17,075 nucleotides of DNA from Zygnema cylindricum (Eukaryota; Streptophyta; Zygnematophyceae; Zygnematales; Zygnemataceae), in NCBI GenBank assembly GCA_037447655.1, contig JBBHKE010000014.1:1-17075 (forward strand), read 5' to 3'. Shown in pieces: positions 1 through 8,951 of the stretch. Each line of letters opens with the position of its first letter. The stretch's first letter is position 1. A model generated the notes under the pieces. The model was not told the DNA's origin. It saw only the letters and a program-made list of their open reading frames with translations, and did no database searches. Made by a program: the position numbers and the translations under genes.

Positions 1-1
1 G

Positions 2-388
2 GCTTGCTGTTGGAGTAGCAAACAGCAAAAGGTTATTGCTCACTCCACCATGGAGGCTGAGTATATGGCCTCTTGCTCTGCTGTAAAAGAATTGATGTGG
101 GTCAAGTCTTTGCTCGGTGAGCTTGGTCACCTTAAGAGTTGTGTGCAATTTTTTTTTTGTGATAATCAGGCAGCTATCCCTATTTCTGCCAATCCTAAAC
201 ATCATTTTAAAGCCAAACACATGGACATTAGGCTCAGCTTTGTTAAAGAGAAAGTAGAAAACAAAATAATCAGTTTAGAGTACTGACCACATAGCGAGAT
301 GGTAGCAGATATGATGACCAAACCTGTGCCTTCCTTTTAGCTAATTTTCTGCAGGGAGAAGTGTGGTCTAAAATTAAAGATTGACTAG
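2..388 (+). pseudogene. Element C pol, RNase H domain C-terminal part, with two internal stops
   Basis: The frame is open from the window edge and encodes the last third of a copia RNase H domain, which degrades the RNA strand of the RNA-DNA hybrid during reverse transcription. Visible hallmarks are CWSSKQQ near the edge, STMEAEYMAS with the catalytic Glu (about 47-75), CDNQAAI with a catalytic Asp (about 159-180), and the family tail MVADMMTKP...CREKCGL. The natural end is a TAG at 386-388 directly before the polypurine tract, exactly as in elements A and B. It is broken by TGA at 284-286, where A and B have an arginine codon, and by a TAG near 338 where they have lysine. A run of T around 149-157 adds extra phenylalanines next to CDNQ. 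The ATG at 50 is an internal methionine, not a real start. Confidence 0.85.
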
Positions 389-401
389 AAAATAAGAGCA
401 G
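389..401 (+). other. Element C polypurine tract (plus-strand DNA primer site)
   Basis: The tract AAAATAAGAGCAG follows the pol stop immediately and abuts the LTR start TGTAGAAAT. In A and B the same position reads AAAATAAGGGGAG, so C has lost part of the G run. In LTR elements this tract resists RNase H and primes plus-strand DNA. Confidence 0.75.
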
Positions 402-752
402 TGTAGAAATTGATGGTTCTTTTTTAAGTATTTTCTAGGTCTAAATTAAAATAAAGAAAGAAGCCGAGGCAGTCTATCTCTAACTTCTCTCTCCAACTCC
501 CACACTTGTCGCAGGCACTAGGAAGTTGGAGTGGAAGCCAAAGCTATGGCTACCTAGGCTATCAAGAGGTTTACGCGAAATAGATTAGTTTATTTATGTT
601 GAAACGAGATAATTAATAGTTCACTTCTCTATTTTATTTTTAATTTAAATAAAGAGAGTTAGGATCAAAGGCAGTCATGGCTGCCGCTATATTCAGAAAG
701 TGGCATATTTTGAAGTAGAGGATATTTTTTACTAAAATATTGCCTAAGTCCA

Positions 753-801
753 AATTTGAGCCTGGGTCTGTGTACCTCTATATAGTCATACGTCTTAACC
801 A
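753..801 (-). other. tRNA-like A box / B box pair inside LTR C, antisense to the element
   Basis: On the minus strand TGGTTAAGACG (791-801) resembles a pol III A box and AGGCTCAAATT (753-763) a degraded B box (consensus GGTTCGANNCC). The start-to-start spacing is about 38 nt, as within a tRNA gene. No cloverleaf can be folded convincingly. The matching place in the A and B LTRs has better boxes. Confidence 0.45.
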
Positions 802-1102
802 CTTGGGCGTTATCTAAACAATACACGGGATGGGTTTCAAAGATATATAAACATTAACGCAACAGCTAATTAACAGCAGACTAACCAAAAGGAGCAATTC
901 ATGCATATACGCGAATCTAAACCGTGTAAAATATGTTTTGATCAAACGACTGACATTATAGCCGCCACGCGAAGTGAGCTTTTGGCGGCATATGGAGATA
1001 GCGTCACGCGGTGCCACGTGGCGCCACATTGTTTGATACCGGAGAGGATGGAGGAGGAACCTTGGCTTCCGATTTGACAGGTGTCACCTTGTAGACCTTG
1101 TC

Positions 1103-1150
1103 GTACAATGGTCGTACAATAAGTACATCGCCCATTGTACCTTCTTGTAC
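1103..1150 (+). promoter_or_regulatory. GTAC-motif cluster in the LTR C promoter region
   Basis: Five GTAC tetranucleotides fall within 48 bp (1103, 1114, 1123, 1137 and 1147). Chance would give about 0.2. The cluster sits about 110 bp upstream of the TATA-like ACTATAAAG (1253-1261). The same arrangement is present in the B LTRs and in D. GTAC is the core bound by plant SBP/SPL proteins, including the copper-response factor. Binding here is inference only. Confidence 0.45.
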
Positions 1151-1253
1151 TATATAGTGTTCCTATTAGACTACGGTTTAGTAGTAGGTAGTCGTGAGTA
1201 GGCAGACCAAGACTTAGTTATTTTTAGGTACCTCTCTCTAAAAGAGCTTGTAA

Positions 1254-1262
1254 CTATAAAGG
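1254..1262 (+). promoter_or_regulatory. Candidate TATA box of LTR C
   Basis: CTATAAAGG lies downstream of the GTAC cluster and about 50 bp before GATTCTTTTTGC, the position where the B LTRs carry TATAAATA on their own sense strand. It would mark the end of U3. Confidence 0.45.
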
Positions 1263-1529
1263 TCATCTTTGACCAGCCATAACTTACTGCTCAGGGGAGC
1301 AAGTTCATTGATTCTTTTTGCGTTTGACTTAAGGGAGTCTTGTCCTCACAAGGGTGAGGGTGGTCAAAATATTTGTGTGCGTGGGCGGCACTTATTCAGT
1401 GGGAAAGTGGAAGGGTCAAAAATTATCCTAGAGGCTTTACATAGGCTGCTCATTCTGTGGGTCAATGGAGACCACAGAATTTCAATTTACCGATAAGTTT
1501 ATTTACTAAAAGGATAGATGTCGGAGCCA

Positions 1530-1586
1530 GGATTTGATCTTGGTACCTAAGAATGTTTGGTAGCCGGTAGCCGGTAGTCTTAACCG
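1530..1586 (-). other. tRNA-like boxes inside LTR D, antisense
   Basis: On the minus strand CGGTTAAGACT (1576-1586) looks like an A box and AGATCAAATCC (1530-1540) followed by TGGCTCCGAC looks like a tRNA T-arm and acceptor 3' strand. The spacing is about 46 nt, enlarged by the TAGCCGG duplication. It occupies the same place as the boxes in LTR C. Confidence 0.4.
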
Positions 1587-1974
1587 TTAAGTCTACGACT
1601 AATGATATGTGATTTAGAGTTTGATATTTATTTAAATATTATTAAGTAGGATAATTCATTTAACTGCAACTGTTTACGGGACACATAGATCCAGTTATGT
1701 AAAAGTACGGATTACGATATGTATAAGAAACTAGTACGGCGAATTTATTTCTTTAACGAAACAAATACCGCGCAATTGTTTATGACGGCTACGATTGAAA
1801 TCTGCATTCAATCGGAAGGCCGCGAAGAAAGCCGATATCGCGGAAGAGAATCTCGGTGGTTTGTGGTCATCGCCACATCGGATGACAGGTGGCAAAACTT
1901 CGTTGGATCGCGGCATCTCTGGGGATTACGGGACCGAACCCGGATATGACATGTGTCGACTTTGAGGCCATGTC

Positions 1975-2022
1975 GTACAGTTTCCTTACAGAAAGTACAC
2001 CAGCAGCTGTACTTTTGTGTAC
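1975..2022 (+). promoter_or_regulatory. GTAC cluster and hairpin in LTR D
   Basis: GTAC occurs at 1975, 1995, 2009 and 2019. ACAGAAAGTAC and GTACTTTTGT flank a 10-nt loop and can pair with about one mismatch. This is the equivalent of the near-perfect hairpin in the B LTRs, so the structure predates these copies. Confidence 0.45.
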
Positions 2023-2360
2023 GAAAGTGTAATATGATTGGTTCCGTTTATCAGTAGATAGAGTTTGTGAGAGAGATAGGACTTAGAAAAATTGGTAGAT
2101 AGGACCCTCTCTCCTTGAGAGCTTCTGTACAAAAGGTCAACTTTGACCCTTTATAACTTACTGCTCAGGGGAGCAAATTCACAATTTTTTTTTTGCTATC
2201 GACTCAAGGGAGTCTTGCCTTCACAAGGGTGAAGGTGGTCAGAGTTTTTATTTGCCAAGGTGGCGGTTATTCTTGCTGAAACACAAAGGGGTCAGGGTTA
2301 TCCTACAGGCTTCTTTGAAGTTGTCGAATCTGAGGACTTATGGAGGTCTCAGAGTTTTTT

Positions 2361-5300
2361 TAACCACCAATATATGTCGCATTCACCATTGTTGGCCCTC
2401 GACAAAACGCATTTGATTTGTGTTTTACAGTGCCTAAGATTAATACATGATTTAATAAACGTTCGTTGTTTATTTTTTTTTAATAAATCTTGCATAATTA
2501 CCCATATGTGTAAAACACCAATGCTACTAGTGAACAAAGAATATCACCTTTAGGCTTCGTAATGTATAGAGTTACTTAACCACACTTATATTAGCAAAAT
2601 AATATGAGTAATATCTCGAAATCATTTTTCAGTAACTTTTATAGTTTTTCCGTAATGTATACACAAATTTGTACAGTTTTATATGTAACATGATTTCCTA
2701 CCTCTCAAAAAATCCCATTACTATAACCTATTTCAACCACACATTCCATTCATTGAAATACACACATTTCCATTGGACAACACTCACATAAGGATCAAAT
2801 TTTAATTAGAAGAAGCTTCGGTCCACATGACATTCAGCTTGGTCTCTTGTCCGAAAGGCTCAACCTTTCGTTTAAAGTTTTTTCCACTGCCCTCCACTCT
2901 TAAATTATTCTATCTCTTAACTACTAGAATACTACTTAGTTAGTAAAAGATTTCAGTGCAAAATGCCATTGCTCCAATTTGGTATTATTCGCTCAAGACC
3001 AGGATTCGTCAGAATTTCCCCAAACTTTTCCAAAGAAAAAGATGCCTACTTTTCTTTTTGACTTCACCATTTATCCATCATGGCCCTAGACCAGCCAAGC
3101 CACAGTCAACGCTCCGTTGAACAGGCTTTTACCTGGGCCAATCATTGATCCGCTAGGACTCAGACTGACCAATGCAAAATTGTGCGAAATCTCTGACTAA
3201 CTACGTAGCATTTCTAACCAATCAAATGCTACCTTTCACTAGGTAACATTTACGTGCAAAATTGCGCGCAAATTGAAACGCGAATTCAAACGTTCGCGCG
3301 TCACAAATTTCACACGCGAAACTACCTACGTAACTTACAAAATTTGAATTATGAATTTTCGTACTACAAATCGTAAGAAACGAAACATCATGCGGACCAA
3401 ACGACTATTACTACTTTATCGAACGTACGCCAAAAATTCTGCTACTAATTTGACCCTTAACTCGCTATTACGAACACCCATTTGTTATTTTGATCTCGCG
3501 TTGTTGCCTAAATACACCAATCCCTATAACTTTTAAAATACAACTCCAAATCGTGCGATTCTTTCGCCGACGTCTACCAAATTTATAACTCTATATTTGT
3601 GACACTTAAATACCCATTTAGAAACAAGTTTGATCCTTTATTACTGTTACAGTATACCAGTAAACCTTTCAAACATAATGCAACATATACTATCTTTAAC
3701 CCTAAAAAACCCTAAAAAACCCTAAAAAACCCTTGCAATTTTTTTTTCGTACATGCTCGTCTTTTTCGTACATGCACGTGATGGGCAGGGAGAAAAATAG
3801 CGAGTTCTCTCCCTTGTCCTTAAATTTTACCACTCGTGTTACGCGTGCGTGGATTGTTTTTCATTAATTGTTTGGGTAGTATTTTCCCTAAAATCAGATG
3901 GCAAGGTGATTTTTGATGAAGTTTTTTGAGAGGCTGTAATCTCTTGCTCGGGGGTCGAAAAAAGGAAAACGCCAAAATTCGTTAACTTGACGAAAAACAT
4001 GAAGTAAATTTAGAGTATCGACTTGACGTTTGGTGTACTTTTATATTATTGATTTTCTTGTACAGCTAAAGTTTTTCTTGTACGAAACTTCGTTTTGGGT
4101 GAGAATGATAGGATAAAGTTGATACTTTAATGCATGGGGACGTACCCTAACACCCAATCCGCGAAGCATTTCCTTTATCCAAGTCGAAGCGAATGGCACG
4201 CGGCCACGTATTCAGCTTCCCTTGAATGAACGACAATTGTCGACTGAAGGCGCGGCCTTCTAGAAACCGCGGCTCCGCCAAAAACAAATCAGAAACCCAA
4301 CGTTAACATTGCCCGACCAATCTACATCACAAAATCTAACACAATCCAAAGAGTCCAATGCAAATCAAAGTATCAATCTTAATTACTCCAACCGGATCGA
4401 AAATCCGATTTTGACTGTACAACAATAATTCCTATTAGCGTTAATTCGGCGCCCCCAAAATTTGACACTTGAACCTAAAATAGAATTAATATATCTAATT
4501 GTTTTTCTTACGTTAATATAGGTACTATGTAAATATCGTTAATAACTCTAATTTAGGGTGAAGTTCCTTTAGACGAAAAGTGAGGTTGTTTATAGAAAAA
4601 AGTCCAAAAATGCCCGTTACACGGGCATGGTTCCTTTTGTGTTTGTTTATGCTTGTATAGAGTTTTTGAACACTATATATTTGGGAACAACCACATGTGG
4701 GTTTTTTTATGAACTATACGAATGCAAAGTAGATGTGGGAATAACAACCAAACGGTGTTTTGATTTACAACACCAATATAGACAATTTTAAACCGAAGTT
4801 TGTCCCTAGTAAGATGTAATTCAGTACAAACATAAATATTTTGAAGTTCATAATCGTATTTAGTATACTTCACAACAGGAATATCGTAATTGAGATTAAA
4901 TGGGTTTATTGATGATTGAGCTTCACCTTTGTAATAATTTTTAATGGTGTGTTGCTCTCGCATTTTCACTTGTTAACTAACTATAATTAACTAATCACAC
5001 TCCGCTTATATATATGTGTAACTGCTAGAAATTAAATGTCAAATTTTAGACTACATTTAATGTTGGTGTGTTTTGTTACACAATGTGCATTTGAAATCAT
5101 AACCTTAACATATCATTTGTCTACTTGTGTTCACGAATAATTGAACTGATGTACACTATGCATTAATAACCCTTTTGTAATCATTATTCTTGGTATACGT
5201 TCCGTTTTCATCATCAAGTATTGATTCTTCAATCAACACCTTTACAATGGCGCGTGAAGTGACTCCCATGTTGAAAAAAGGTATTTTATATTCTATCTTT

Positions 5301-5440
5301 TTTGGTCTATGGCTATTCTATAGTTCTCATACTTGTTATAATCACTAAGAACTGGCACGCAGCCATGGATGAGTTTTACGCAGCCATGGCTGTCTCACAG
5401 GCAGATAAGACACAAACAGAAAAGAAGACCAACAGAAGAC
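2361..5440. other. AT-rich gene-poor spacer between the two transposon clusters
   Basis: No open frame here shows a recognisable domain or motif. The longest is a 98-codon minus-strand frame (4673-4969) without a family I know; a 61-codon frame at 3351-3536 looks like chance. Visible structure: a small hairpin CGAAAGG-CTCAA-CCTTTCG (2852-2870), a three-unit CCCTAAAAAA repeat (3700-3734), scattered T runs, several GTAC motifs near 3750-3770 and 4030-4090, and two copies of ACGCAGCCATGG (about 5354-5390). It may be host intergenic DNA or transposon sequence too decayed to recognise. Confidence 0.5.
3700..3734 (+). repeat. Telomere-like decamer repeat CCCTAAAAAA x3
   Basis: Three exact tandem copies of CCCTAAAAAA (3700-3729) are followed by CCCTT. 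The unit differs from the common plant telomere repeat CCCTAAA by three extra A. It contains two copies of the plant telo-box AAACCCTAA (3707-3715 and 3717-3725). It could be a short interstitial telomere-like tract, a promoter telo-box pair, or slippage. No gene start is recognisable downstream. Confidence 0.6.
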
Positions 5441-5812
5441 AAAGCCCCTGCAAAAGATAACATGTCAGCAGGAGGAATTGTCACTTTTCCACTCGTTCGA
5501 ATATTCTCCGGAATTCTCGTGACCGAATGTCATCCTTCCACGCGGCGCCACGTCATGCCACGTCCATAAAATCCAAAGTGACCATTCCGCGATCTCGACA
5601 ATGATATGCATTGTCGGATTAAATCCGACATTAAATGTCGACCGTTTAAAACAAATGTCCGTTTCATTTGTTTCGTGCGAATTGACGTTCACACTAAACC
5701 TTAACAAGTTTTATGTCCGTTCGTCCATATTTCAGTTAAATGGTTTCTCTATTATACAACAGTTTAAATACTAATGAAACCCTATATCTCCTAACAAACT
5801 TCTACGACAGAC

Positions 5813-5863
5813 TGGTTAGATCTAACGGCTACGCCGCGCTCTGCCGGTCGGGGGTTCGAGTCT
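5813..5863 (+). other. tRNA-like A box / B box pair in the A LTR, antisense to the element
   Basis: TGGTTAGATCT (5813-5823) matches an A box and GGTTCGAGTCT (5853-5863) is close to the B-box consensus GGTTCGANTCC, 40 nt apart. This is the best-preserved pair in the window. The T-arm does not pair well and there is no convincing acceptor stem, so this is a tRNA-derived or SINE-like segment rather than a tRNA gene. It lies on the strand opposite to element A. Confidence 0.5.
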
Positions 5864-5886
5864 TGCAGGACTCAACCTTTTGTTCA

Positions 5887-5904
5887 GAGTGACTTAAGTC
5901 ACTC
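5887..5904. repeat. 18-bp perfect palindrome in the A LTR
   Basis: GAGTGACTTAAGTCACTC reads the same on both strands. The B LTRs have the near-palindrome AGTGACTTAGGTCACT at the same place (about 10724 and 16075), one base off symmetry. It follows the tRNA-like boxes. Confidence 0.7.
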
Positions 5905-6086
5905 TTTAGTCCTTCCTATGGAGCTGAGGCAGCCATGGCTCCATCGCTCTCTCTCCCCTTCAATGACTACAACAAGTATGGGGGCAAGAGAGAAGAGATG
6001 GAGGCAGGCTGCCTACATTTTTTTTACGTGTTTCCGCTAATTAGTTTTAGACCTAGAAAATAAAACAAAAACTACTTATTTCAACA

Positions 6087-6099
6087 CTCCCCTTATTTT
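6087..6099 (-). other. Element A polypurine tract
   Basis: On the minus strand AAAATAAGGGGAG lies between the pol stop TAG (6100-6102) and the LTR start TGTTGAAA (ending at 6086). It is identical to the tract of element B and intact. Confidence 0.85.
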
Positions 6100-6567
6100 C
6101 TAGTCTAATTTTAACTTTTCTTTTAATCCACATTTTTCCCTACAGTATTTTAACTTTGGAGAGGGCGCAGGTTTGGTCATCATGTCAGCCACCATTTCCT
6201 CATCAGATCTATATACAAGATTCACTATTTTATTCTCAACTTTTTCCCTTCCAAAACTTAATCTTATGTTCATATGTTTAGCCTTAAAATGATATTTTGG
6301 ATTGGCTGCAATTGCTATGGCCGCTTGATTATCACAAAACACTTCATGCACTCCCTCCTTCATATACCCCAGTTCTTATAGCAAGGACTTCACCCACATC
6401 AACTCTTTCACAGCAGAATAAGAGGCCATGTACTCAGCCTCCATAGTGGACTGAGCAACCACCTTTTGTTGCTTACTGCTCCAACAGCATGCACCTTCCC
6501 CAACATACAACACATACCCAGAAGTGTATCGTCTCATAGGTGCATCCCCATAATTGGCATCACTCCA
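6100..6567 (-). pseudogene. Element A pol, RNase H domain
   Basis: This domain would degrade the RNA template in copia reverse transcription. In order it shows W-SDANYG with the first catalytic Asp (about 6550-6567), a GYVLYVG strand, CCWSSKQQKVVAQST, MEAEYMAS with the catalytic Glu, CDNQAAIAIAANPK with another Asp (near 6320-6340), and the tail MVADMMTKPAPSPKLKYCREKCGL ending at TAG 6100-6102. The polypurine tract overlaps nothing and follows at once. One premature stop TAA at 6376-6378 sits where B has CAA (Gln), a C-to-T change. Otherwise all three acidic residues I can identify are kept. It continues without a break from the RT domain. Confidence 0.88.
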
Positions 6568-7660
6568 AGTGGTGATATCAGTGTGCTCCCCTCCCAAATG
6601 CAACCATAATTCTCTAGTTCCAACTAGATATCTCATGACTCTCTTGGCTACCTCCCAGTCTCTCTTTCTAGGATCATTTAGACTACAACTGAGGACTCCA
6701 ACTGCTGCCGCTATGTCCGGCTTAATACAATTCATAAAATAGATCAAACTTCTTACGACCTGTCTATAAAGGATAGACTTCATAAACTCTCTCTCCTCTA
6801 GACTCATCTAATTGTCTAAGTTCATTACTCCTCCTTCTACACTCCCATCACTTACTTTTTTCAAGTCCCTGGGAGTGGTACAACTGTTTGCATTTTCCAA
6901 CAGGAATTTCTCAAGCATATTTCCTATTGCTTCTTTCTGAGTAAGTTTAATAATCTTCTTCCCTCTAACTCTCTCCATTTGGATCCCCAAAATATATTTT
7001 GCCTCCCCTAAATCCTTCATATCAAATTTGCCCCTATGATCTTTCTTTAGCTTATTGATCTTCTCCAAAGACTTAATCAACACAAGCAGATCATCCACAT
7101 AAATTGCAATAAAAATGATACCATTCTCATCTTCAAACATATAAATAGAATGGTTAGAGCTGATACGGATATATCCCAGATTCGTGAGAAACTCATCGAG
7201 TTTCTTATACCACTGTTGGGGAGCCTGCTTCAGTCCATATAAGGATTTTAAGAGCCTGCAGACTTTGCTCTCTTCTCCTTCTTCCACGAACCTCTCGGGT
7301 TGCCTCTTGAAAATTTCTTCCTCTAACTCACCATTAAGAAAAGTTGTCTTAATGTCCATCTGGTGGATTTCCATGTCTTCCGCTGCTGCCAGATTGAGGA
7401 GAATCCATACTGAGGGGAACCGAAACAACTGGAGCAAATGTCTCCTCATAGTCAATCCCTTCCTTTTGAGTGAACCCCTTTGCTACCAATTGAGCCTTAT
7501 ATCTCTCAATGGTATTATATGGGTTTAGTTTTAGTTTAAATACCCATCTACACCCAATAGGTTTTTCTGTCTGGAGGACAATCCGCTAATTCCCAAGTAT
7601 TTGCTTCCATGATAGAAGCCATCTCATCATTTATGGCTCTAATGGATCTTTCTTTCTTTG
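6568..7660 (-). pseudogene. Element A pol, reverse transcriptase (RVT_2) domain
   Basis: The copia-type reverse transcriptase copies element RNA into DNA inside virus-like particles. The N-terminal signature INDEMASIMEANTWEL is readable at about 7587-7650. A damaged stretch (about 7440-7580) with stops and frame changes follows. The frame is then clean: [17 protein letters not shown], the GLKQAP box, and the intact catalytic box IAIYVDDLLVL with YVDD at 7090-7101, then LGEAKYILGIQME. A stop at about 6808-6810, where B reads aspartate-glutamine, leads into MSLEEREFMKSI and the connection to RNase H. It is part of the former gag-pol frame and depends on protease for release. It is inactive because of the N-terminal damage, although the active-site residues are unchanged. 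Confidence 0.88.
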
Positions 7661-8951
7661 GACTATTCATTGCCTCTGAGCAAGACTAAGGCTCCTCTGG
7701 GTGAGATAGCTTAGTTACCTTATGAGCGACCTGTTTTTCTTGTATCCTTTTGCTGCTCCTCCTTCCTCCCTCAAACTCCGAAGCTCGAATGGATGGAAGT
7801 CTTGGGTTTCTTCTCACTGTCTCATCGGCTCCCTTGTCCATGGAAGCCGGTTCTAGTCCCACTTCTTCTATATCCTCGAAATCCATAGAAGTATGTGAGG
7901 TTGCCGGTGAGTCTTCTGTATATCGGATCTTCCCTCAATCTGCAATCACGGTTTCACTCATATCCCTTTCGGGAACGACCGAGTTCTCCTCACTATCGGA
8001 CTCAAATCTGATTCTTATCTTCTTTGTATATTTGAAGGGGTCAAATGACTTCCCTTCATCCATGACAACTAAGTGTTTGACCAGAATGATATCTTTCTTT
8101 GCTAAGTCATAGACTCTATATCCCTTAACATCCTGATCATATCCCACAAAGTATCCAGGTTTTCCCTTAGCATCTAGTTTCTAGTTCTTCCTATCTCTGT
8201 CAAGATTGTAAACTTGGCTACCGAATACTTTAAGGTGTGAGATAATTGGTTTCCTTCCAACCCATCTCTCATAAGGTGTCACTCCCTTTACAGCTGAGGT
8301 AAGGACTTTATTTTTAATGTAGTTGGCACAGTTCATTGCTTCTGCCCGAAATCTGTTTCCTATTTTCTTGTCTGCCAACATACTACATGCACTATCTCCT
8401 AGTGTTCGATTAAACCTCTCAGCTACCCCATTTTGTTCCGGGTTATATGGTACAATTTTCTGGTGCTACACTCCCTCATCTCTTAGATATTCCTCAAACT
8501 GGTTAGAGGTATATTCCCCCCCATTATCACTCCTTATCCTCTTAATGGGGGTTTCATGCAACTTCTTACTCCAGACTTTATATTCTTAGAAGTAAGTTGA
8601 TGCTTCAGACTTTGTTTTCAGAAAGTAGACTCTAGAGTACCTAGACCAATCATCGGTTATTGTCATCATAAATCTCTTTCCTCCCATAGAAGGTACTTTT
8701 GCACGACCCCAAATATCTATGTGGACCAAAACTAACACTTTCTCACCTCTAGCCTTACCTTGAGCACAACCACTATAATCATCCATCATTTCATTATCCC
8801 CAAACTGACTGCCTTCTACTACCCCAAGCTTTTTCATTTCCCTCAACCTATCAAAATGCACATGCCCTAACCGCTTATGCCAAATCATCAACTTAGGAAC
8901 ACCAACATAGTAAGCATTCTTCTTTTCATAACTCAGGTTAAGCCTAAACAT
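7661..8951 (-). pseudogene. Element A pol, integrase (pre-integrase zinc region, core, C-terminal linker)
   Basis: Integrase would insert the element DNA and make the 5-bp duplication. The zinc region WHKRLGH...CSGCAQGK (about 8750-8890) is followed by LVHIDIWG, which keeps the first catalytic Asp that B has lost, then ITDDWSRYSRVYFLK. The region around 8382-8585 still encodes the RSDNGGEY and QNGVAE-type motifs but with stops. IGNRFRAEAMNCANYIKN...TPYERWVGRKP...VFGSQVYNL follows (8181-8381), then the divergent acidic linker (7686-8147). Directly after GCAQGKA, near 8750, A lacks an 11-codon block (HRLPFPKTATY in B), an in-frame deletion of 33 nt. A stop occurs near 8954. Several frame breaks make it non-functional. 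Confidence 0.85.

Larger units (their letters stand above)
1..1484 (+). mobile_element. Element C: 3' end of a Ty1/copia LTR retrotransposon
   Basis: The RNase H C-terminus (2-388) is followed by a purine-rich tract (389-401) and an LTR that starts TGTAGAAAT at 402 and ends GAATTTCA at 1484. This is the standard 3' end of a copia element on the plus strand, and the body lies left of the window. The LTR ends match those of elements A and B in the opposite orientation, so all belong to one family. If C made the usual 5-bp duplication, its right copy would be ATTTA (1485-1489); the left copy is outside the window. The sequence beyond 1489 is part of another LTR of the family (D), so C probably inserted into D. 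Confidence 0.85.
402..1484 (+). repeat. Element C 3' LTR (about 1.08 kb)
   Basis: The LTR starts TG and ends CA. It aligns by eye with the reverse complement of the B LTRs along its length: GTATTTTCTAGGT near the start; the AGGCAG...CTTCTCTCT...ACTTGT block (about 467-510); a GCAGTCATGGCTGC near-palindrome (671-684); the antisense tRNA-like boxes (753-801); a GCCACGTGGCGCCAC stretch near 1010-1026; five GTAC motifs (1103-1150); a TATAAA box (1255-1260); GATTCTTTTTGC near 1310-1322; and a terminal ATGGAGACCACAGAATTTCA that keeps the family's gag start codon at about 1465. ORFs here are chance frames. Confidence 0.82.
1490..2360 (+). repeat. LTR D: remainder of an older family LTR interrupted by element C
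   Basis: This stretch repeats the order of LTR C from about LTR position 310 onward: TTTACTAAAA followed by a B-box-like stretch and GGTACC (1501-1546); the tRNA-like A box (1576-1586); GTAC motifs with a hairpin (1975-2022); TAACTTACTGCTCAGGGGAGCAA (about 2155-2177; also about 1280-1302 in C); GGGAGTCTTG..TCACAAGGGTGA.GGTGGTCA (about 2209-2240); and a terminal ATGGAGGTCTCAGAGTT (about 2340-2355). The right end is set by homology to ±5 bp. No primer-binding site follows, so D is a solo or a 3' LTR. It is clearly more diverged than C. A 7-bp unit TAGCCGG is duplicated at 1561-1576. Confidence 0.7.
5440..6086 (-). repeat. Element A 3' LTR, proximal (U3) part only
   Basis: On the minus strand the LTR begins TGTTGAAATAAG directly after the polypurine tract. 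It aligns with the B LTRs through the TTTTCTAGG block, the AGCCATGGCT stretch (5931-5940), a perfect 18-bp palindrome (5887-5904), the tRNA-like boxes (5813-5863), AACAAATGTCCG (about 5652-5664) and a CCACGCGGCGCCACG stretch near 5537. Homology fades between about 5500 and 5400. The GTAC cluster, TATA box and gag-start terminus expected below that point are absent, so the LTR is truncated or rearranged. The low boundary is approximate. Confidence 0.7.

Noticed and set aside
2260-2553. 97-codon plus-strand frame
   Set aside because: It begins inside LTR D and runs into the spacer. No domain is visible, and the equivalent region of LTR C has no such frame.
2820-2900. Possible decayed copy of the LTR tRNA-like block (GGCTCAACCTTTCG resembles GACTCAACCTTTT)
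   Set aside because: Only a short match with no flanking LTR order; a small hairpin alone does not establish homology.
4673-4969. 98-codon minus-strand open frame in the spacer
   Set aside because: No motif or family is recognisable, the composition is AT-driven, and neither neighbours nor signals support a gene. Kept only as a remark in the spacer entry.
5813-5863. Functional tRNA gene
   Set aside because: A and B boxes are present, but the T-arm and acceptor stem do not pair and no anticodon arm can be assigned.
5440-6086. CRISPR-like or bacterial interpretation of the repeats
   Set aside because: Repeats are LTR-related and few, with no regular spacers; the whole window is eukaryotic transposon sequence.
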